This document shows, piece after piece, positions 48,515-63,137 of a DNA stretch of 64,000 bases (positions are counted from its first letter, which is position 1; every line of letters starts with the position of its first letter). The stretch comes from Cloeon dipterum (lineage: Eukaryota > Arthropoda > Insecta > Ephemeroptera > Baetidae). The DNA lies in contig NC_088786.1 in the NCBI RefSeq assembly GCF_949628265.1, positions 25,565,681-25,629,680 on the forward strand, written 5' to 3'. A model generated the notes under the pieces. It worked only from the letters and a program-made list of their open reading frames with translations. It ran no database searches and was not told where the DNA came from. The position numbers and the translations under genes were made by a program.

Positions 48515-48541
48515 CTGACTGACTGGCTGACTGACTGACTC
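48515..48541. repeat. CTGA tetranucleotide microsatellite
   Basis: About six copies of CTGA with one interruption (CTGG). Confidence 0.8.
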
Positions 48542-51500
48542 TCTTGACGATTTATGAAGCAGCAACTTAGAAAAGAGCAAGCAGCGCGCGGCGAGGTTGT
48601 CAGCAATTTTCTGCTCGACTCACACGCAGCCATTTAACGTTGCGCCGCGCGTCCACTTTGCTTTTATTATTGGATTGGCAAGCAATAATCTGCCGGTTTG
48701 TGTGGAATAAATTGGAGGCCTGTTTATTTAGACGTTATACACCGCAGCTTCTGGAGTTGCGCGGAGAGCCAGTTTTTATTGCCCTAATGAAATAGGCCTT
48801 AATTGATCCAAAGCATCGGTCGTCCATTTCCAGCTAATTGAATGTCTGAATTGCAGGATTACGCAACATTGCACAAAAGAATAGAAATTCTGCAGAATTG
48901 TGCGTCATGCATAAAAAGAACAGTTCGCGGAACGCCTCCACTGTTATGCACACGCGGCGCCCTCAAAATCCATTGCGATGTCCAAATCTAACTATATGTT
49001 GCTCTTAACAATGGAGATTAGACACGCTCAATCATCCGAAAATATTAGACGATCGCCGCCGCGCCTTGGTTTCCCGCGCGGGGGGAAAGGGCCCAAAATG
49101 AATCAACCTTGTTTTGCGTGTGGTGCAGAATCACTAGGCAAGGACGCAGCCTTTCTCAACGGCGATCGATTTGCGATATCCAAATAGGCTGGTAATTCAT
49201 TCTCGGTCCATCGTCATTATTGTGATTCTGCGTGAAGAATGAGCGGCTTTAGGGCGTCAACAGGTAGATTGGGCTCTCCCACGTTCGCGCTGGCTCGGTC
49301 ATCAGCGCTGCGGAGCTGAGAGGTGACGGCCTACGCCGACCGCGACCAGATCTCGCAGCCTGCGAACCTTGTACGTATCATGGCTCTGGAGGAAGAGAGG
49401 CCTGCGCTGCCGCGGCTGATTATTCATCTCTGCTCGCAGGAAAGTCCCGCGAGATTTCTAAAAGGCCTTTTTCGAACGAACACTATTGAGGAAACACGCA
49501 CGGGCCTGGCGCGTGTGTGATAATCTCCGATCCATATTTGTCCCTGTCTTGTTGAATTGCAACCAGATAGCGCCTGACGAATCTGCCTTGTAAAAAATCT
49601 GTCGGGTGTGCGGAAAAACAATACTTGCTTCTGTGTTTTTGGCTGTGGCCAATGCGAGAAAAAAAGTGCTATACAAGACACAATCTTGTTGTTAGACAAA
49701 ACGGAATGAACTTACAGAGTCAATCCAGCTTAAATTTCAATAAAGGAATATTTTTTGTTGATAACAAAAACAGCTAGGAGAATAAATTTATTGAATATCT
49801 GACTGGATAGCTACAATAATTTTGGTAGCTTTTAATTTGTTCCCTCAAGTCAACTTGGTCTCTTGGATCAGTGTTTTCAATTTTTGAAAATCAAACTAAG
49901 CAATCAAAACTACAAATGGCTCTAATCTATGTGGATCTGAACCAGTCGGCAAATGAAGCATAACTCTTTTGAAACCTCACCACTCCCTGCGATCAAACTT
50001 CTCCTTATTGCTAGCCCAAAATTCCCGTCCCTAATTTGATGCTATGTCAGAGAGTAAAATTCTGCTTCATGTATCGAATGAAGATTAGGAGGAAAATTTA
50101 CGTGACAAATTACCTTGAAATATTTTACCATTTGAAGAGAGAAAAAATGTGAGAGATAATTTCTCAAACTTTTGTTTTCAATATCATTTCCAGTTCTAAT
50201 TTTTCCTCAAATTCCGTCCAATACTATTGATATTATGTACTTTCCAAATCTTTGTGAGTGTAAAAGGATCAGTAATATAACACATTTAAAGTACACAGTA
50301 CTATTAATAAATGGCATTATTTTCTATTAAAGTATTTTACTCAAAGCAACCCATTCCTTAATTTGCTAAATATTATCGTAGTAATTGCGCAAATCCTATC
50401 CTTGAATAAATTATATTGATATGCCACGTGAATACAAAAACATTTTGATAGGGCAATTATTTAGTTTTTGAGTGTGGTAATCCCTTTCTCTTATAGAGGT
50501 TAAGAAAATACATTTTTTTTTGTGGAGAATGTTGGCATTACTTTATGTCAGGTGCTGTCCACTTTGGTGTATTATTTTTATTTTTTTTGCTTCAGGAAAA
50601 GCTAACATTTTCGACAAGGAGTTGCGGCAACACTTTAATTTCATTACGACTTGAAGGCTACTTTTGTCGACTCATTTCTTACATGTTTATCTCGTCATTC
50701 AGAGTTCCAAACTTCACCGTAAATCATAACAGCAACGAGCACAGTCGTCAAAAGTGTTTAAATCTTGACCATTTACAGTTGAATTAACAAAGTTATTGTG
50801 TTATCCTTGAAGACGAAGGACATTAATGGAATTTTGCATTTGCACTACAGCCGCATTAAACTCATACTCTAGTGACAAAGCCCTACCACACAGCCTCTTT
50901 GTGCGGTCTGCTCGCGAATCCAAATTATAAAAACCAGCGCGCACTTGAGAGCCTGACGGCCGCCTGCTGAGAGTGGATTAGTAAAATTGAATTTATGCTC
51001 CGCCAAGTCGTTCAATAAACTTCAAGTGCCATCATCACTGCTCGTCTGCCATATCGGAGTGACGTGGAACAACAAAGAGCAGGAAGACTGTGCGGAAAAC
51101 GCATTATTTCCATATCGACGCGTACACCAAGGTGCAAATGGCCTCAAGTCTACCAAGTCGGTGTAAAAATGTGCAATTAGCTGGCTTGATTCTATTAACT
51201 AACTCATCATTGTGTCAGGTGCAGCGAATGTAAACTAGACTTCGCGCCGTAATTGCTGCGGCGAAGTGAGTAATGCGTGATTTTATGTGCGCGCATGCAT
51301 GCTGCGGCGCAAACAGGCTGCGAGAACGCCGCCGCGCACTGTTTTTTTGTATCAATTATAAAGCAAAGTGAGTCTGACTGCCGTTCTCAATGTGGGCTGA
51401 AATATAATTACGGCGATCCCTCAATGGCGGCAGAGCTCGAAATTGGCTGAATTTGACACGCCACACGCAGAGTAATGGCTTCATCGATTATGCAGATCGG

Positions 51501-54500
51501 GCGAAAATCCACGCCGTCGAGTTTTTTATTTTTATTTTTAGCAGCGGCATCAGTAGTGGAATCTTCCATTAGGAGTGTGCCGCTGATTGGTGGCGCTAAT
51601 TTCTGATAACATTTTAATGGATGCGCACGATTTTATGTGAATTTACTTTTATATATTAAGTCGTTTGCGGTTTCCTTATTGCCTAAAAGCCCAAACTTGG
51701 GTCGGCAAATACGGTGTCTGAAATGTCTGCATTTTTATTGGCTCGTTAATTGATACCATAGAAGGTAAAGACCAAAGCGGGATTACAAAAGGACGATTTT
51801 GAATTCAGAATCCGTAACGAGAAAGCGGTCATAGTGCTTAGAATTTGGTTTTATGTAATTTTGCGAAAAGGAGAGAGTGGCACGGTTTCGATTCGTGCCT
51901 TCACCAATTTTGCATACAAAACTAGCGAATCCTTGAGCGGAATCGGTTATCTTTCCCTTCACTGTCCCACCATTAGGTTCAGCTACGGATTCGACAGCGG
52001 AGCTAATAAATTACCCCATTGCGTATGCGAATGAAAACAAAAAAGTATGAGACGGGGAGCGTTCATATTAAGTGCCATTTTAAGTGCTCCGCTTGCAGAG
52101 CGAATTACGTGCTCACGCGGTGGATGACATTGAAAAGGGACGGATGTTTCAATACACTCTCGGTTATTTCTCTGGAAAATCTATTACAAATCGCTGCACC
52201 TGCCCTAACCGACCAGTAATGCTCACTTTACGCGAACAACAAACATTCATTACTCTCCGCGACCTGCCACCCACTTGGGCTTAGCGCAATAATACACATT
52301 TTTTAATGCGTTTGCCTTATTTGGAAGGCATATCTCTGTAAGCGCGGCTCTCGATAAATGCGGCGGCGGCGGCAACAGCAGAAGCACACCAAGAACCTTA
52401 ATAAACTTCATCTCTGGATAACGACAATTAATTTGCGAGTTAATTTACGCTGTTGGCGCGGCTTAAAGCAAGCGATTTTATGGGGCGAACGTGAATTTCG
52501 CCGCGTTAAGCCTAAAGAGGAGAGAGAAATTATTATTGCCGCTTTTGAAAGCCTCTAGCTGATAATGTCAAGTAGGACATTTACAGGCTTTTGAAAAATT
52601 ATTACTGGCACGTGCGATAATCCCTTCCAACGACCTTAGCTGAAAATTTTATTTTTTTTCCATTTGGTTTTCTTCAATGGACAAACAAAATTAATCTCTC
52701 TCTGCATCAGTATAAGAAGCAAAAACTTTTGCTTTCGTTCACTACAGTCAGCACAGCGATTGCTTTTTACTAAGAAACATCAGCGATAATTCAACTGCTT
52801 GTCAAACCGTTCGTAATGGAGCAAGCACGGTCCATCATTATTTACCATTCCTAATTATCATGATCAAATTGAGCAAATTGTAGGCAGCCTGTACGCCTTA
52901 TTCCGCTACACTTGGCATTATTTGCTCAACACGAGGCCTAATATGGATGAAATAAAGAGAGACAAGAATCAATAAAACCGACCCGCCATTAATTTCCAGC
53001 CGCGCTCCCTTCCCCCGCGGCTCTCCTGCGGCCAAGGATGTTCCTTGGCGGAATTGATATTGGAATTAGCATGGGTGAGTCATTTTCATGGTAATTTAAT
53101 TAGAACTGTTTTTAATTACTGGGCATTTGCCTTAATTCTCGCGGCATCCGTTGCTCACTCGCCCCAGACACTTCAAGGTGTTTTCCCGTGTCACTCTCCG
53201 AAAACGCGCACGATTAGCCAGCTAGATATGCGCGCGACTCCGCAAATTTATGTCGCGCCAGCCCTTCCTGACACCCGTGTAGCGACATTAAATAACCAAC
53301 TTAATCGCGTTTAAGCAAGGAAACACTACAAGCGCAATTAATCAACGAGTCGGTGTGGTCGCTTGTTTTTCTCCCTCTCTTCTATGACGCCTTAAAACGC
53401 AGTTTTTGCTCTCAAGGTTGCGAAAAGGGATTAAAACCGACGCCGGCACATTGTTTGTCTACTAATTAGAGGATTGGCAAATCCTCATTTCTGCAAGTAA
53501 TGTTTCCGTGAGAGCAAAAATATGAAATATTCACAAGGGAAGCGAGAACCGTCGACAGAAATGACGACCTCTGCAAAAAGTTGTATATTTATAATTCTCG
53601 CAAAATATTCACGTCTCTTTTGGTGGCTAACGTAATTAATAAAACTCGTATATGGTGATCGTTGCGAAACTGGCGTCTTCGTACACAATGAACTTTGACG
53701 TAAAAATTTGTGGGTTTTGAGAAATATTAAGTCCGAATATGAAATTTCTGATTTACGAGAGGCCAAGTTTAGAGAGATAATCGTTGTGTGCGTCTCACAA
53801 TCGGAGGAAGCAGCCCCGAAAGCGATTTAGCAAGAAATAATAAGTCGCGCCGAGTAAGGTTGTCATTAAAATTGCAGTCTTGCAGGCACCTTAAATTGCA
53901 GGCAGAGTAACGAGCGACGTGACTTACTTCGCCGCTGCGTGTGATTTGTTCCACCAAAAGTGAGCAGCGCGGCAATTTTTTGTACGAAATATTTTCATTC
54001 GCAGGGCCGGCTGATCAGCCCGTCAGATCACGTAAAAATAATGGCACTCGTCAAGGGTATTCACGGCGTATTTTATGAATCAGGAACGGTAGAAATGCAG
54101 CATTAACGTATGTGATTCGATATTCTCGGAAGCCTCGTAAAATTTTATTCGTTCCGCGATAAATTATATCGCACCGCTTAAGAGGAATCGAGTAGCCTGA
54201 AGAACATTACTGCTTTGGCACGTGAGCATTTGACTGAAAATGTTTTACACAGGCGTTATTTGGCTCGTTGTCCGAATGCATGTTATATCAGCAGCTCTAG
54301 AGCCAAATGGCACTGAAAGGGTGCCTTATTTGGACCGTCTTTTTGCTTACAGGTCAGTGGCTCTATTTGTGGAAAGCAGGTCTCTAGGAGAGAAGTGTGC
54401 ACGGCATTCGAGTCACAGAGAAAGAAGCAGACCCACACTTTGCTTTTAATTAAAATGCGATAAAACGCTTGCGTCGCGCGCGTACGCACACATTATTTTC

Positions 54501-57500
54501 ATATTTCCTGTTCGCTGAACTCATTCACCTTTTGCGAAAACCCGATGCCATTTTTAGGCACTAGCAGGATATGAAATCAGATTAGACCCTACAAGGAAGG
54601 AGCTTGTTGAATCGAGTGCCACCGCGGTCGCTTAACTATGAAATCGAAGATTTTTTGATCAGTTTCGTGGTTCCTAATACGTCGTTCTGATTCCGAATCG
54701 GAACGAACAAATTTCTAAATTCTAGGCCTTACGCCTTTCCTTTTGAAATTTCACGGATGCAACAGGTTAATTTTCCATCGTTTCAAAACTGTTGACATTT
54801 AAAGGCTATAAACGGTCTCGCGGTAATTAAGTGTCGTTGTTCGAAACACTGCTGCCGGTTGACAACATTTCTCTTTGTTTGTGCCTCATCTCGGAAGGCT
54901 CTCTTAAGAGAGTCGTCTGAGAATTTTATGACTTCATTTCGTTGCTGGGAAAAGTTTCCAACCAATACAATAATAGAAATTACAGAATTGTCACCGCAGC
55001 GTACGCTGTCGTAAGTGGATATTGTTCACCCACACTCGTCCTCTGCCAAGAGAGCTGAAACGGTGCGTCGTCTTCTTTGAACAAGATTATATATTCACTC
55101 CATTAAAGAAAAGGAACAAACGCGAACGCCTCGCAAGCAATGACCTTTCCATACTTTTGTCATTCACGGAGACATAAAAAGTGTTAATTTATCGCCAAAT
55201 CGCTCAAGGCTCCTCCAGTTGAGGACTTTTCGAAAAAAAAGGTGTCGTTCGCTCGCTTTTGGCTCGGCGCGCGCGCGACCCTTTTCTTGCTGTCTCCTTT
55301 TATTTAGTGAGGGCGTGCTGCAGCCCGACGAGAGTGTGTCTAATGGTCTCATTTAATAAAACTCGTGCGGTGTCCCCTGTCCTCCGGCTTACCTTCCATT
55401 TATCAAAGTTTTACACTCCTCTGTGGGCATCGCACTTCGCTCTTGTGGCAGCCTACAAGCCAAATAAAGAGACGCGTCCTGTCACACGGAAACATGCCCG
55501 GATTTCGGGCCAGACGTTCGTTTTCCTTGAGGCTAATTTACGATGAGCTTTCAATACTTCCAATCGTTGTATTATTTTCCAATCTGCCTTTAAGCTTCCT
55601 CCTGCATAGTTTAAATGCATTATAATTAAAAGAAAATAATGCAAATATGGGCATAGTGAACTAGCAAAACACTGTAAAAATTATTTATTACAAATGTAAT
55701 ATCTCGCGGCACTGAGCCACTATGACAGACAATTTAAATCATTCAAGTTGCTAATGTTACTTGCCAACGATTTAAAATGGTGAGTATTAATTTGCAATAG
55801 AGAAAATGCGTTACATAAGGAGTGAGACACAATTTACAAGTGTTGCATTTTCCAATCAATGTGTAGAAAAACAGATTAATTAAATTATTAACTAGATTGC
55901 AGCGTGACGATGAATAAAAAACTCATTAGACGGCTAAAATAGGAGTTATCACTGCACCCACCGCTTCTCTTTCCCTCCAGCTCGGTCGAATGAAAAACAA
56001 ATGCAACATTACGATTGTAATTGCACGCGCTGAGCATAATATCAGCTCGTGTTCACCTGCCGAAAAAGGTAAGGTCTGGATTCTCGCAATGATAATAAAT
56101 ATAAATTTTCGAGCTATAAATAGAGAGTGCGTGCAGCGAGATATAAATTAGCGTGTATGCAAGTTACGAAAACGCAAACGCATTTTTTATTTCTCTCTTA
56201 AGACGCCGCGCGCTCTTTTCTTGTTTGTTCAGCATTTTACGTCTGCAGCAATCTCTTCTTTTTCTGTTGTTACATGAGAAAAGCAGCGAGTCGCAAATGT
56301 CGGGCGTTGAAATCACCGCGACGAGTTGATAATGAATACGCGTCTCTCCATTGTTTATAAAATTATTCAAATGCCCCTGCGGTGTAATTTTTTCCGTAAA
56401 TTATGCGCTCGGCCGGCCGGAGTAGGGCTTTATTAATGGCTAATGAGACGAGCCTGCTTGTAAACACCAGTCGTTGGCGCCGAAATTCTCGGTATTATAA
56501 TCTATGAGCATACGCGCTAGTTTTTTTTTATTAATCCGTAGGCTGGAACACGCTGACCAAATATGGTGGGAATTAAAACATTGTTAGGATTTCCTTTCGT
56601 TTATATTCTCTACACACTACCTCAAAATGCTGGATTTTTATGAGTCCAGGAAACACTCTTTCATAAAATGGTATTTTATAATTTCAAATATACACAAAAA
56701 TGCTTTTTTTCTCCTTTTCACGAAGGTCATGGTTTTTTTCTTTAAATTTATATTCCTGAATATGCAGACCTAATCGACGCAAATTAATCACGCTATGGAC
56801 AAGCGACCGAAGAAGACAGAGATTGACCTTTTCACCCACAATTAACCTGTTTTCACATCTCGTTAAAAGCAAATAAGATCTCAATCAAGACCACTGTGTT
56901 GCCCCTTGTTGCTTCGCACCGTGTGTACATGTATATATTATTCCTCCCTCAATATTTTTTATTGTTTACACAAGGACTGGTCAGTTACATAATTTCTTGA
57001 GAGGCAACAACGCCCTGTGACTTGCCGCGAAGTGACACGTCCTCTGAGATCATAAAGAAAAAGGTCCGGCCTGCACGCTCTCGTTTTCTATAAAATTCAT
57101 ATCGTTTCAAACTCTTGTCTTCTTGCGGCGTGTTCGACTTCGTTTCCAAACCGTTTTTGCTAGCTATAGCTGCGCTCTCGTAAAATAAAATTGTTTCGAG
57201 ACACAATGGTGAAACGATAAAATCTTGCTGGCTGTGCTGGTCAAAAGGGTCAGGTGCATATTATTACGCTTTGGTGCGCTGCCCACGCTCCTCTAACTCT
57301 CAGAGCCAGATTGTTTCTTGCATTGTGATGACAGAAATGCACTCATGTTAGCACGGTTTGCACCATGGCATCTGATTCATGTTTCAAACAAACCGGTGTT
57401 GGTCATGCTAAACATTAATCTGAAATTTTTTGGATAATTTAAACGAAAGCCATTTTAAATGATCCAAGTTAACAGCCTAATTTCCCTTGACCTAAAACAT

Positions 57501-60500
57501 GATTTGAAACCAAACTAAATTAGTGTCTTGCTTTGATTTTATTTGTAATATTTTTGTTTAGGATGTGGGCAGCAGGTTATGGGACAAAGTTGCTCTGCTG
57601 GCCCATAACAAAGAACGAAGTTGAATATAAATTAAAAATAAAACCGAGTACTACATTCTAGATAGATATCTGTTCTGATTGAAGAAAAATAACAAGACAA
57701 ATTGAATCAGCATTTGATAATCTATGCCTACGTACTTTCTACTTTAAAGTTTCAGCATTGTTCTGTGCAAAAGCAGATAAATCAGTGTAGAAAGGCGTAT
57801 CAGGTGCCTGCCAATAAAAAGAGTAATTGCTAATTGTTTAATCACGCGTTGGTCGAAGATTCGCCCACTCGGTCTTCACGCGAAAGGCGCGATAATACAT
57901 TTTACAGCGCGCAGTGTCCATTCATGGCTTATTCCAATTTGTAAGGTTTTAATTGCCGCCGTCAGCGAGAATGCACAATGAAAATCCATCTGCTGATTGG
58001 CAGGTTGGCCGCGTGCGCTGTGCAGACCGACGCCCGGATGCCCTGACGAAAACAGAGCTCGAGCACAATTATGATCGAGTGTTTGTCGCACATTATTTGA
58101 AAACAATAAAAAGAAGTCATTTTGAGTGACGTCTTTGCCACCTCTCCGCGGCCACGCCAATTGCCACACACAATGTCTCGCGACAGTAATTTACCATTTT
58201 CTGTTCAATTTGCAGCTATTAAAGCCCAGGGCGTTGCGTTTCTTGCGGTCTGCCTGCATAAACATTTTTCTTTCTTTCTCATTCAGCGGTCTCGCACAGC
58301 ATCTTCAGACGGGCTGTTGACGCGCGGCATACGAAATTTTCCTATTTGCTTTTCTGCGAATTAAAGAGCACGGCAGGCGCGGGCAGACCTTGAGAGCCGA
58401 GATTCTTCGCCTGCCTGCCAGGCCAACAAGAATTCGCAACGTGCGCGGGGTGCTCATTGCTTTGTTTTCTCTCAATTATATTTATAAAGCGCCACGGAGC
58501 CATAAAGTGCGCGTGCGGGGCCCCCTGTCCTTCCTCGTTCGGGCACGACGTCAAATAGAAGGGACTCGCATTAACTGTGTTCGCTCGCCAGGTTCCAAAA
58601 TGACAGCGTGCGCAGAATTTCCACTGTGGCGGCGAAACATTAAAGCGGCTGAAAGTGCTTACTTTGCCACTGAAATTACGGCTTAATTGAGGCGAAAACT
58701 TTCAAGACTCGCAAATTTGGAACGCAGATCGTAAAACCAGCATGGAATTTTGTTCCTGAGTGTTAATTCCTACATGAATTAAGCAGCAACACAAACATAA
58801 ACAATAATATAGGCTGTCGTACAGATTGTGAAACATTTTGTGGTGATGCTGCTGTAAAGCTGAAATTTCACCGGTTTGTTGATTCCTCAGTTATCCAGTG
58901 AAAGATGGAAACAATATTTTTTTTCGGTGTTCATGTTACAAAAAATTAAATCGTGTTGATCATTTTTTTTTTGCAAAATGAAAAATCAATTTATGAAAAA
59001 TTTGACGAAGCGATCAACTATTCATTTTTTTACATTTTGAAAATTAAAAATATTTCCTTTCGCCATTGTTCTGAACTCGGTTTTAGTTACACTTTAACGT
59101 AGAGCAAAAACCCTGTTCATTGTTCTCAAAGCTAACAAGAATTATTTTCCTTCATCATTCATCCTAACGAAAAACAAAAATGCATTCATTCGGAAATATG
59201 GTTATTTTAAATATTATATTTATTAAGGTATCTTTATATTCTTATGTGAAAAATGGAGCTATAATACCAAATGTTCAGCTTAGAAAAATTGCAGAAAAAA
59301 TATCAAACCGAAGATTTTTTTGAATATTTTCGGTCAAATGTTTAAATCGCTAGAGTGACTCTTTTTCTGGAAAGGAAAAGTAAGCATTGATCTGTAGAAT
59401 TATCCAATCAAGTAACATCTTAGTTCACGAAAACTGCGGCCTCAAAATCCAACCTTAAGACATTGCTCATATTAAAACCCGCTAGGATTTTTCTCGTTTG
59501 ATACATCAAACTTTAAAACTCACAAAGATCAGCAAATTAAAAAATTTTCGACCTTTTTTCTTTTAGTTTTGTGGTGATCCCTCTACGTGCTTCAAATTTC
59601 AACATCGGGCGTGGCAGCCACCATAGTTTACATCTTTGAAATGTGTACTAATTCAGTATAATTATGTCACCTTAACGTGTTCCTTTTTAGAATTGCTATC
59701 TATAAGTGGGCGTTATAAAAATAATTGGTCTTGAAAAATTAATCAGCGCAACTTTCGTTTAGTGCGATCAAAATCTACTCCCGGAAGCAGTAGCGCGGTG
59801 CGACAGATTAAGTGATTCTTTCTGCAGCTGATTGCTATAATGAGCCATCTCTTACTGAGTGCATTTTGTTTCCTCTATGCAAATAGCCGATCGGCAATAG
59901 CGAGGGATGCGAGCGTGCAATAAATTAACCTCGCGGCAGCGGGCGCGAGTTGCATTAATTCGCAATTAAGCTCATGAGCAGGCAGCCAACACAAACAGTC
60001 AGCGTACACATAGAAAAGAAACTTATCGCACAATTAATTAGAAGAAGTGTCTTGCGCCGCGCACCACTGGTAATTTATGGGGTAAAAGTAATTTGATCCA
60101 TAGGCGCGCTTTGCTGTATTAAAGGTCTCTTTCAACACGGAGACAACAAGTTGTTTACACAATGTATTTCTGCGACAGAGGAAACGATATGGCATAGGGT
60201 TTCGATCTCGATCGCGCGTCTTGTTATCTCGCGGCGCGTCTAGGCTTCATTCCCGTGTAATTTACGCCGCCTTTTAAATTGTTCATTAATAAGCTGTCAA
60301 ACACGTCCTCTGGCGATTTAGCTTGTTGGAAACGCGAAAGGTCGCTTATTATTATCATCATCATCATCCTGCGTCCGATACAGACAATGCGGTTGTTAAT
60401 AAAAGTGAACATGCGCGAGTGTGTATGTGTTGATGTTTACTCAGCAGACACGACAAAGAAATTTCTCGATTTTCACCATGCGCGCGTTTATCTTCCTCTG

Positions 60501-63051
60501 ATTTGTATGCAGCATGAAGAGATCAAGATCTCCTTGTCTCGCAAATTTAAAACAAAGCGGTTTTAGCGGAATTGGAGTGACAAGTGCGCCAATAAATTAT
60601 GCAAATGAATAGAGGCGAAAGCGGAAATAAAAATTCCTGAAATACATAACGTAGTCGCTCTATTACTCGTGCGACCTTTATCATTCGCGGCGTTTCGCTC
60701 GGCAGGTTTCAGCGATAAATTACAAAGGGCAACGCTTGAACTTGAGAGGATTGTTCTGTTTTTGTTAATAATACCTTTTATGGCTCATTTGAATATTTAA
60801 AGGTCAGACAGCCCATAACGTGCATGGCACACAACAGAGAAATTTATTATTAAGTTTATGAAAAGAGTGGTTCAACTTTGATTCAAAATTTAGCATTTCA
60901 ATGCCAGTGGAGTCATTTCCCATTTGTCATCATTAGCAAATTGGCGTTGTAAATTTTTCTGTAAAACATACACTGCCTGCGGACAAACATGCAAATTTGC
61001 GCAATGATCAGGAACTTCACCCAGTTCCTTATTGTAAAATAATAAAAAGTGGCGAGCCCACGGCACGCCGCTTTGTAATTTTGTAAATCGATCCGCCGCC
61101 GCGTACTATTTTATCTGCACCGTGCACTCACACAAATCACCAACTGAATCCTTGTTCACAGATTAAGCGCAATATAAAAATGCAAACACGCTGCTGATTT
61201 GATTTGTATGTAGGACACTGAGCCTTTTAAGAGGGAAAAAATGCGCGTTTGTATCAGACGGTGAGTGATTTACGGCTCAGAACGCAAAAACTGTTCGATT
61301 TTAATCTGGTCCCGGCTTATGCGGCGATGTGTAATAGATTTACGGCGCGTTCAATGTTTTAATTAAGCGGCTTGTAGTATTTGTTTGGCGAGCAAGAGCC
61401 ATAAATCATGCGCTAATCAGCAGGGCTTTTATTGCCGCTACACCTTTTAGGGCGACTTTTTCGCGCCTCTACGCGCCGATTTATTGCTTTTCCACTGCTT
61501 CTTGCTCGCCGATATACGAACATAACAAGGTGCATTAGCGAGAGCCGGACACAATCATAAAGTGGATGCAAATTTACGGTCAGATTAGCCAACGTATTAA
61601 CGGCGTTTCGTTTCTGAAATGGGATCAAATTTTGCCAGGCAGCGCAGGTTATCTTGCTCGGCTTATTGTTTCAACATGACCATACTTTTAAGAAACAGGA
61701 TGAATACGAATTAAGTGCCTGAGTGAGAAGTGAAATGTATGTACACAGTTGAAACGGCACTCTTTTAAAAATAGCGATTTGTCATTTTGCGATGGCAGTA
61801 AAAAATGGGAGAGCCCGTAAAGTGTGCCGCGTCATTTCTCAATCTGCGAAAATTCGGATTTTGTCGAGGCAGAACAATTTTTTTCGTTTGAGAAAATCTC
61901 TAATCTAATTAAGAAAGGGAGATTTTAAAAATTTGTCGAGTGAATTAAAAATGAACCTTGTCCTTAATTGGTAACAGGAAAAGTCGCTTGTGCTTCTCAT
62001 ATGAGCAATTATGGTCGCCGATTTCGCGAAATCCAGATTAAGGCAAATCTTGGTTTAAAGCGACTTTTTATTTGTACCGTTTTCCTTCTGTGGTTTCAGA
62101 AACCACCATGGTTCGATACGTGACCACAAACAAACGCACCACGCAGTTCAAACAAAACGCCGTGACCCAGTATGAATTAATGTGAATAATTAATCGGCGC
62201 ATATATACGCAGTAAGCGCGTTGGTTGCTGAATTTTATTCCTTCTGGCATCATAAAAAGTTAATTACTTTCCTCGTGCGAGACCGATAATTAAACGATTT
62301 TCCTGCTTCGATTGAACTATCCCGGGGACCGCCCGCCATGATTAATTTTAATTACAGTAATCCACGCGCGGCTTGCTGAACGACGTCCGATCGATTGATC
62401 GCCACTCCGCGAGACGTGCACGCGAATATGACTTGATTATCGGAAAAATATTCCGGCTTAATGGCGCTTGGCTGGCACAATCGACGTGCCCGCCGCCGCT
62501 TGGATGGTTTCAAAAAGCGACGCGTCACAAAAGACTTTCTTTATCTCTTTGTAACGAGTGCCAAGCGTAATTTTTACTTTTTGTTTCACAAGAGCAGAGG
62601 TGAAGTGGTGAATATTAAAAGTGGAGAGCATGCATGCACAATGCCGACGTTGGGGGCTTGAAAAAGGTTACGCTGCCGGGATAATATACACGCAATTGTC
62701 CCGCTCGCCGCGTGCATGACAAGTCGCATTGGCCGATTTTCGCGCATTACGCAAACTCGAGAGGGTGCATCTCTTGTTTGAATTCGCGAGACGTGCCGCG
62801 GCGGACAGCTGGGATTCGGCTCAAGACAATTAATCTCATTATTGCGATACATGCTGAGAAATGCACAATCACCCGTCGGCTCGAGAGAATATGGCGCGGC
62901 GGCATTATTTTACAGCTCGCCGGCAACCCACACGACACACTGGATTTCCATTAGAGAGTAAATAATAAAAGCCATTATTCGTTGTTTGTTTATCGTGCAG
63001 CTCATTATGCCCGTGTCGAACAGCACTCTTTTATTTTTTCACCGTTCGATC

Positions 63052-63137
63052 ACCGTGTATGTACACGGTATTGACGGTCCGTGTGCATGCAACTAGAAAG
63101 AGTCGCGCTCTTTCTCTCTCGTGCGCGCGGCGCGCAC
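63052..63137. repeat. Two close palindromes around a CT-rich tract
   Basis: ACCGTGTA-TG-TACACGGT lies at 63052-63069. GTGCGCGC-G-GCGCGCAC, perfect apart from its centre base, lies at 63121-63137. Between them is a CTCTTTCTCTCTC run. This could be a regulatory or promoter element; no transcript evidence can be seen. Confidence 0.5.
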
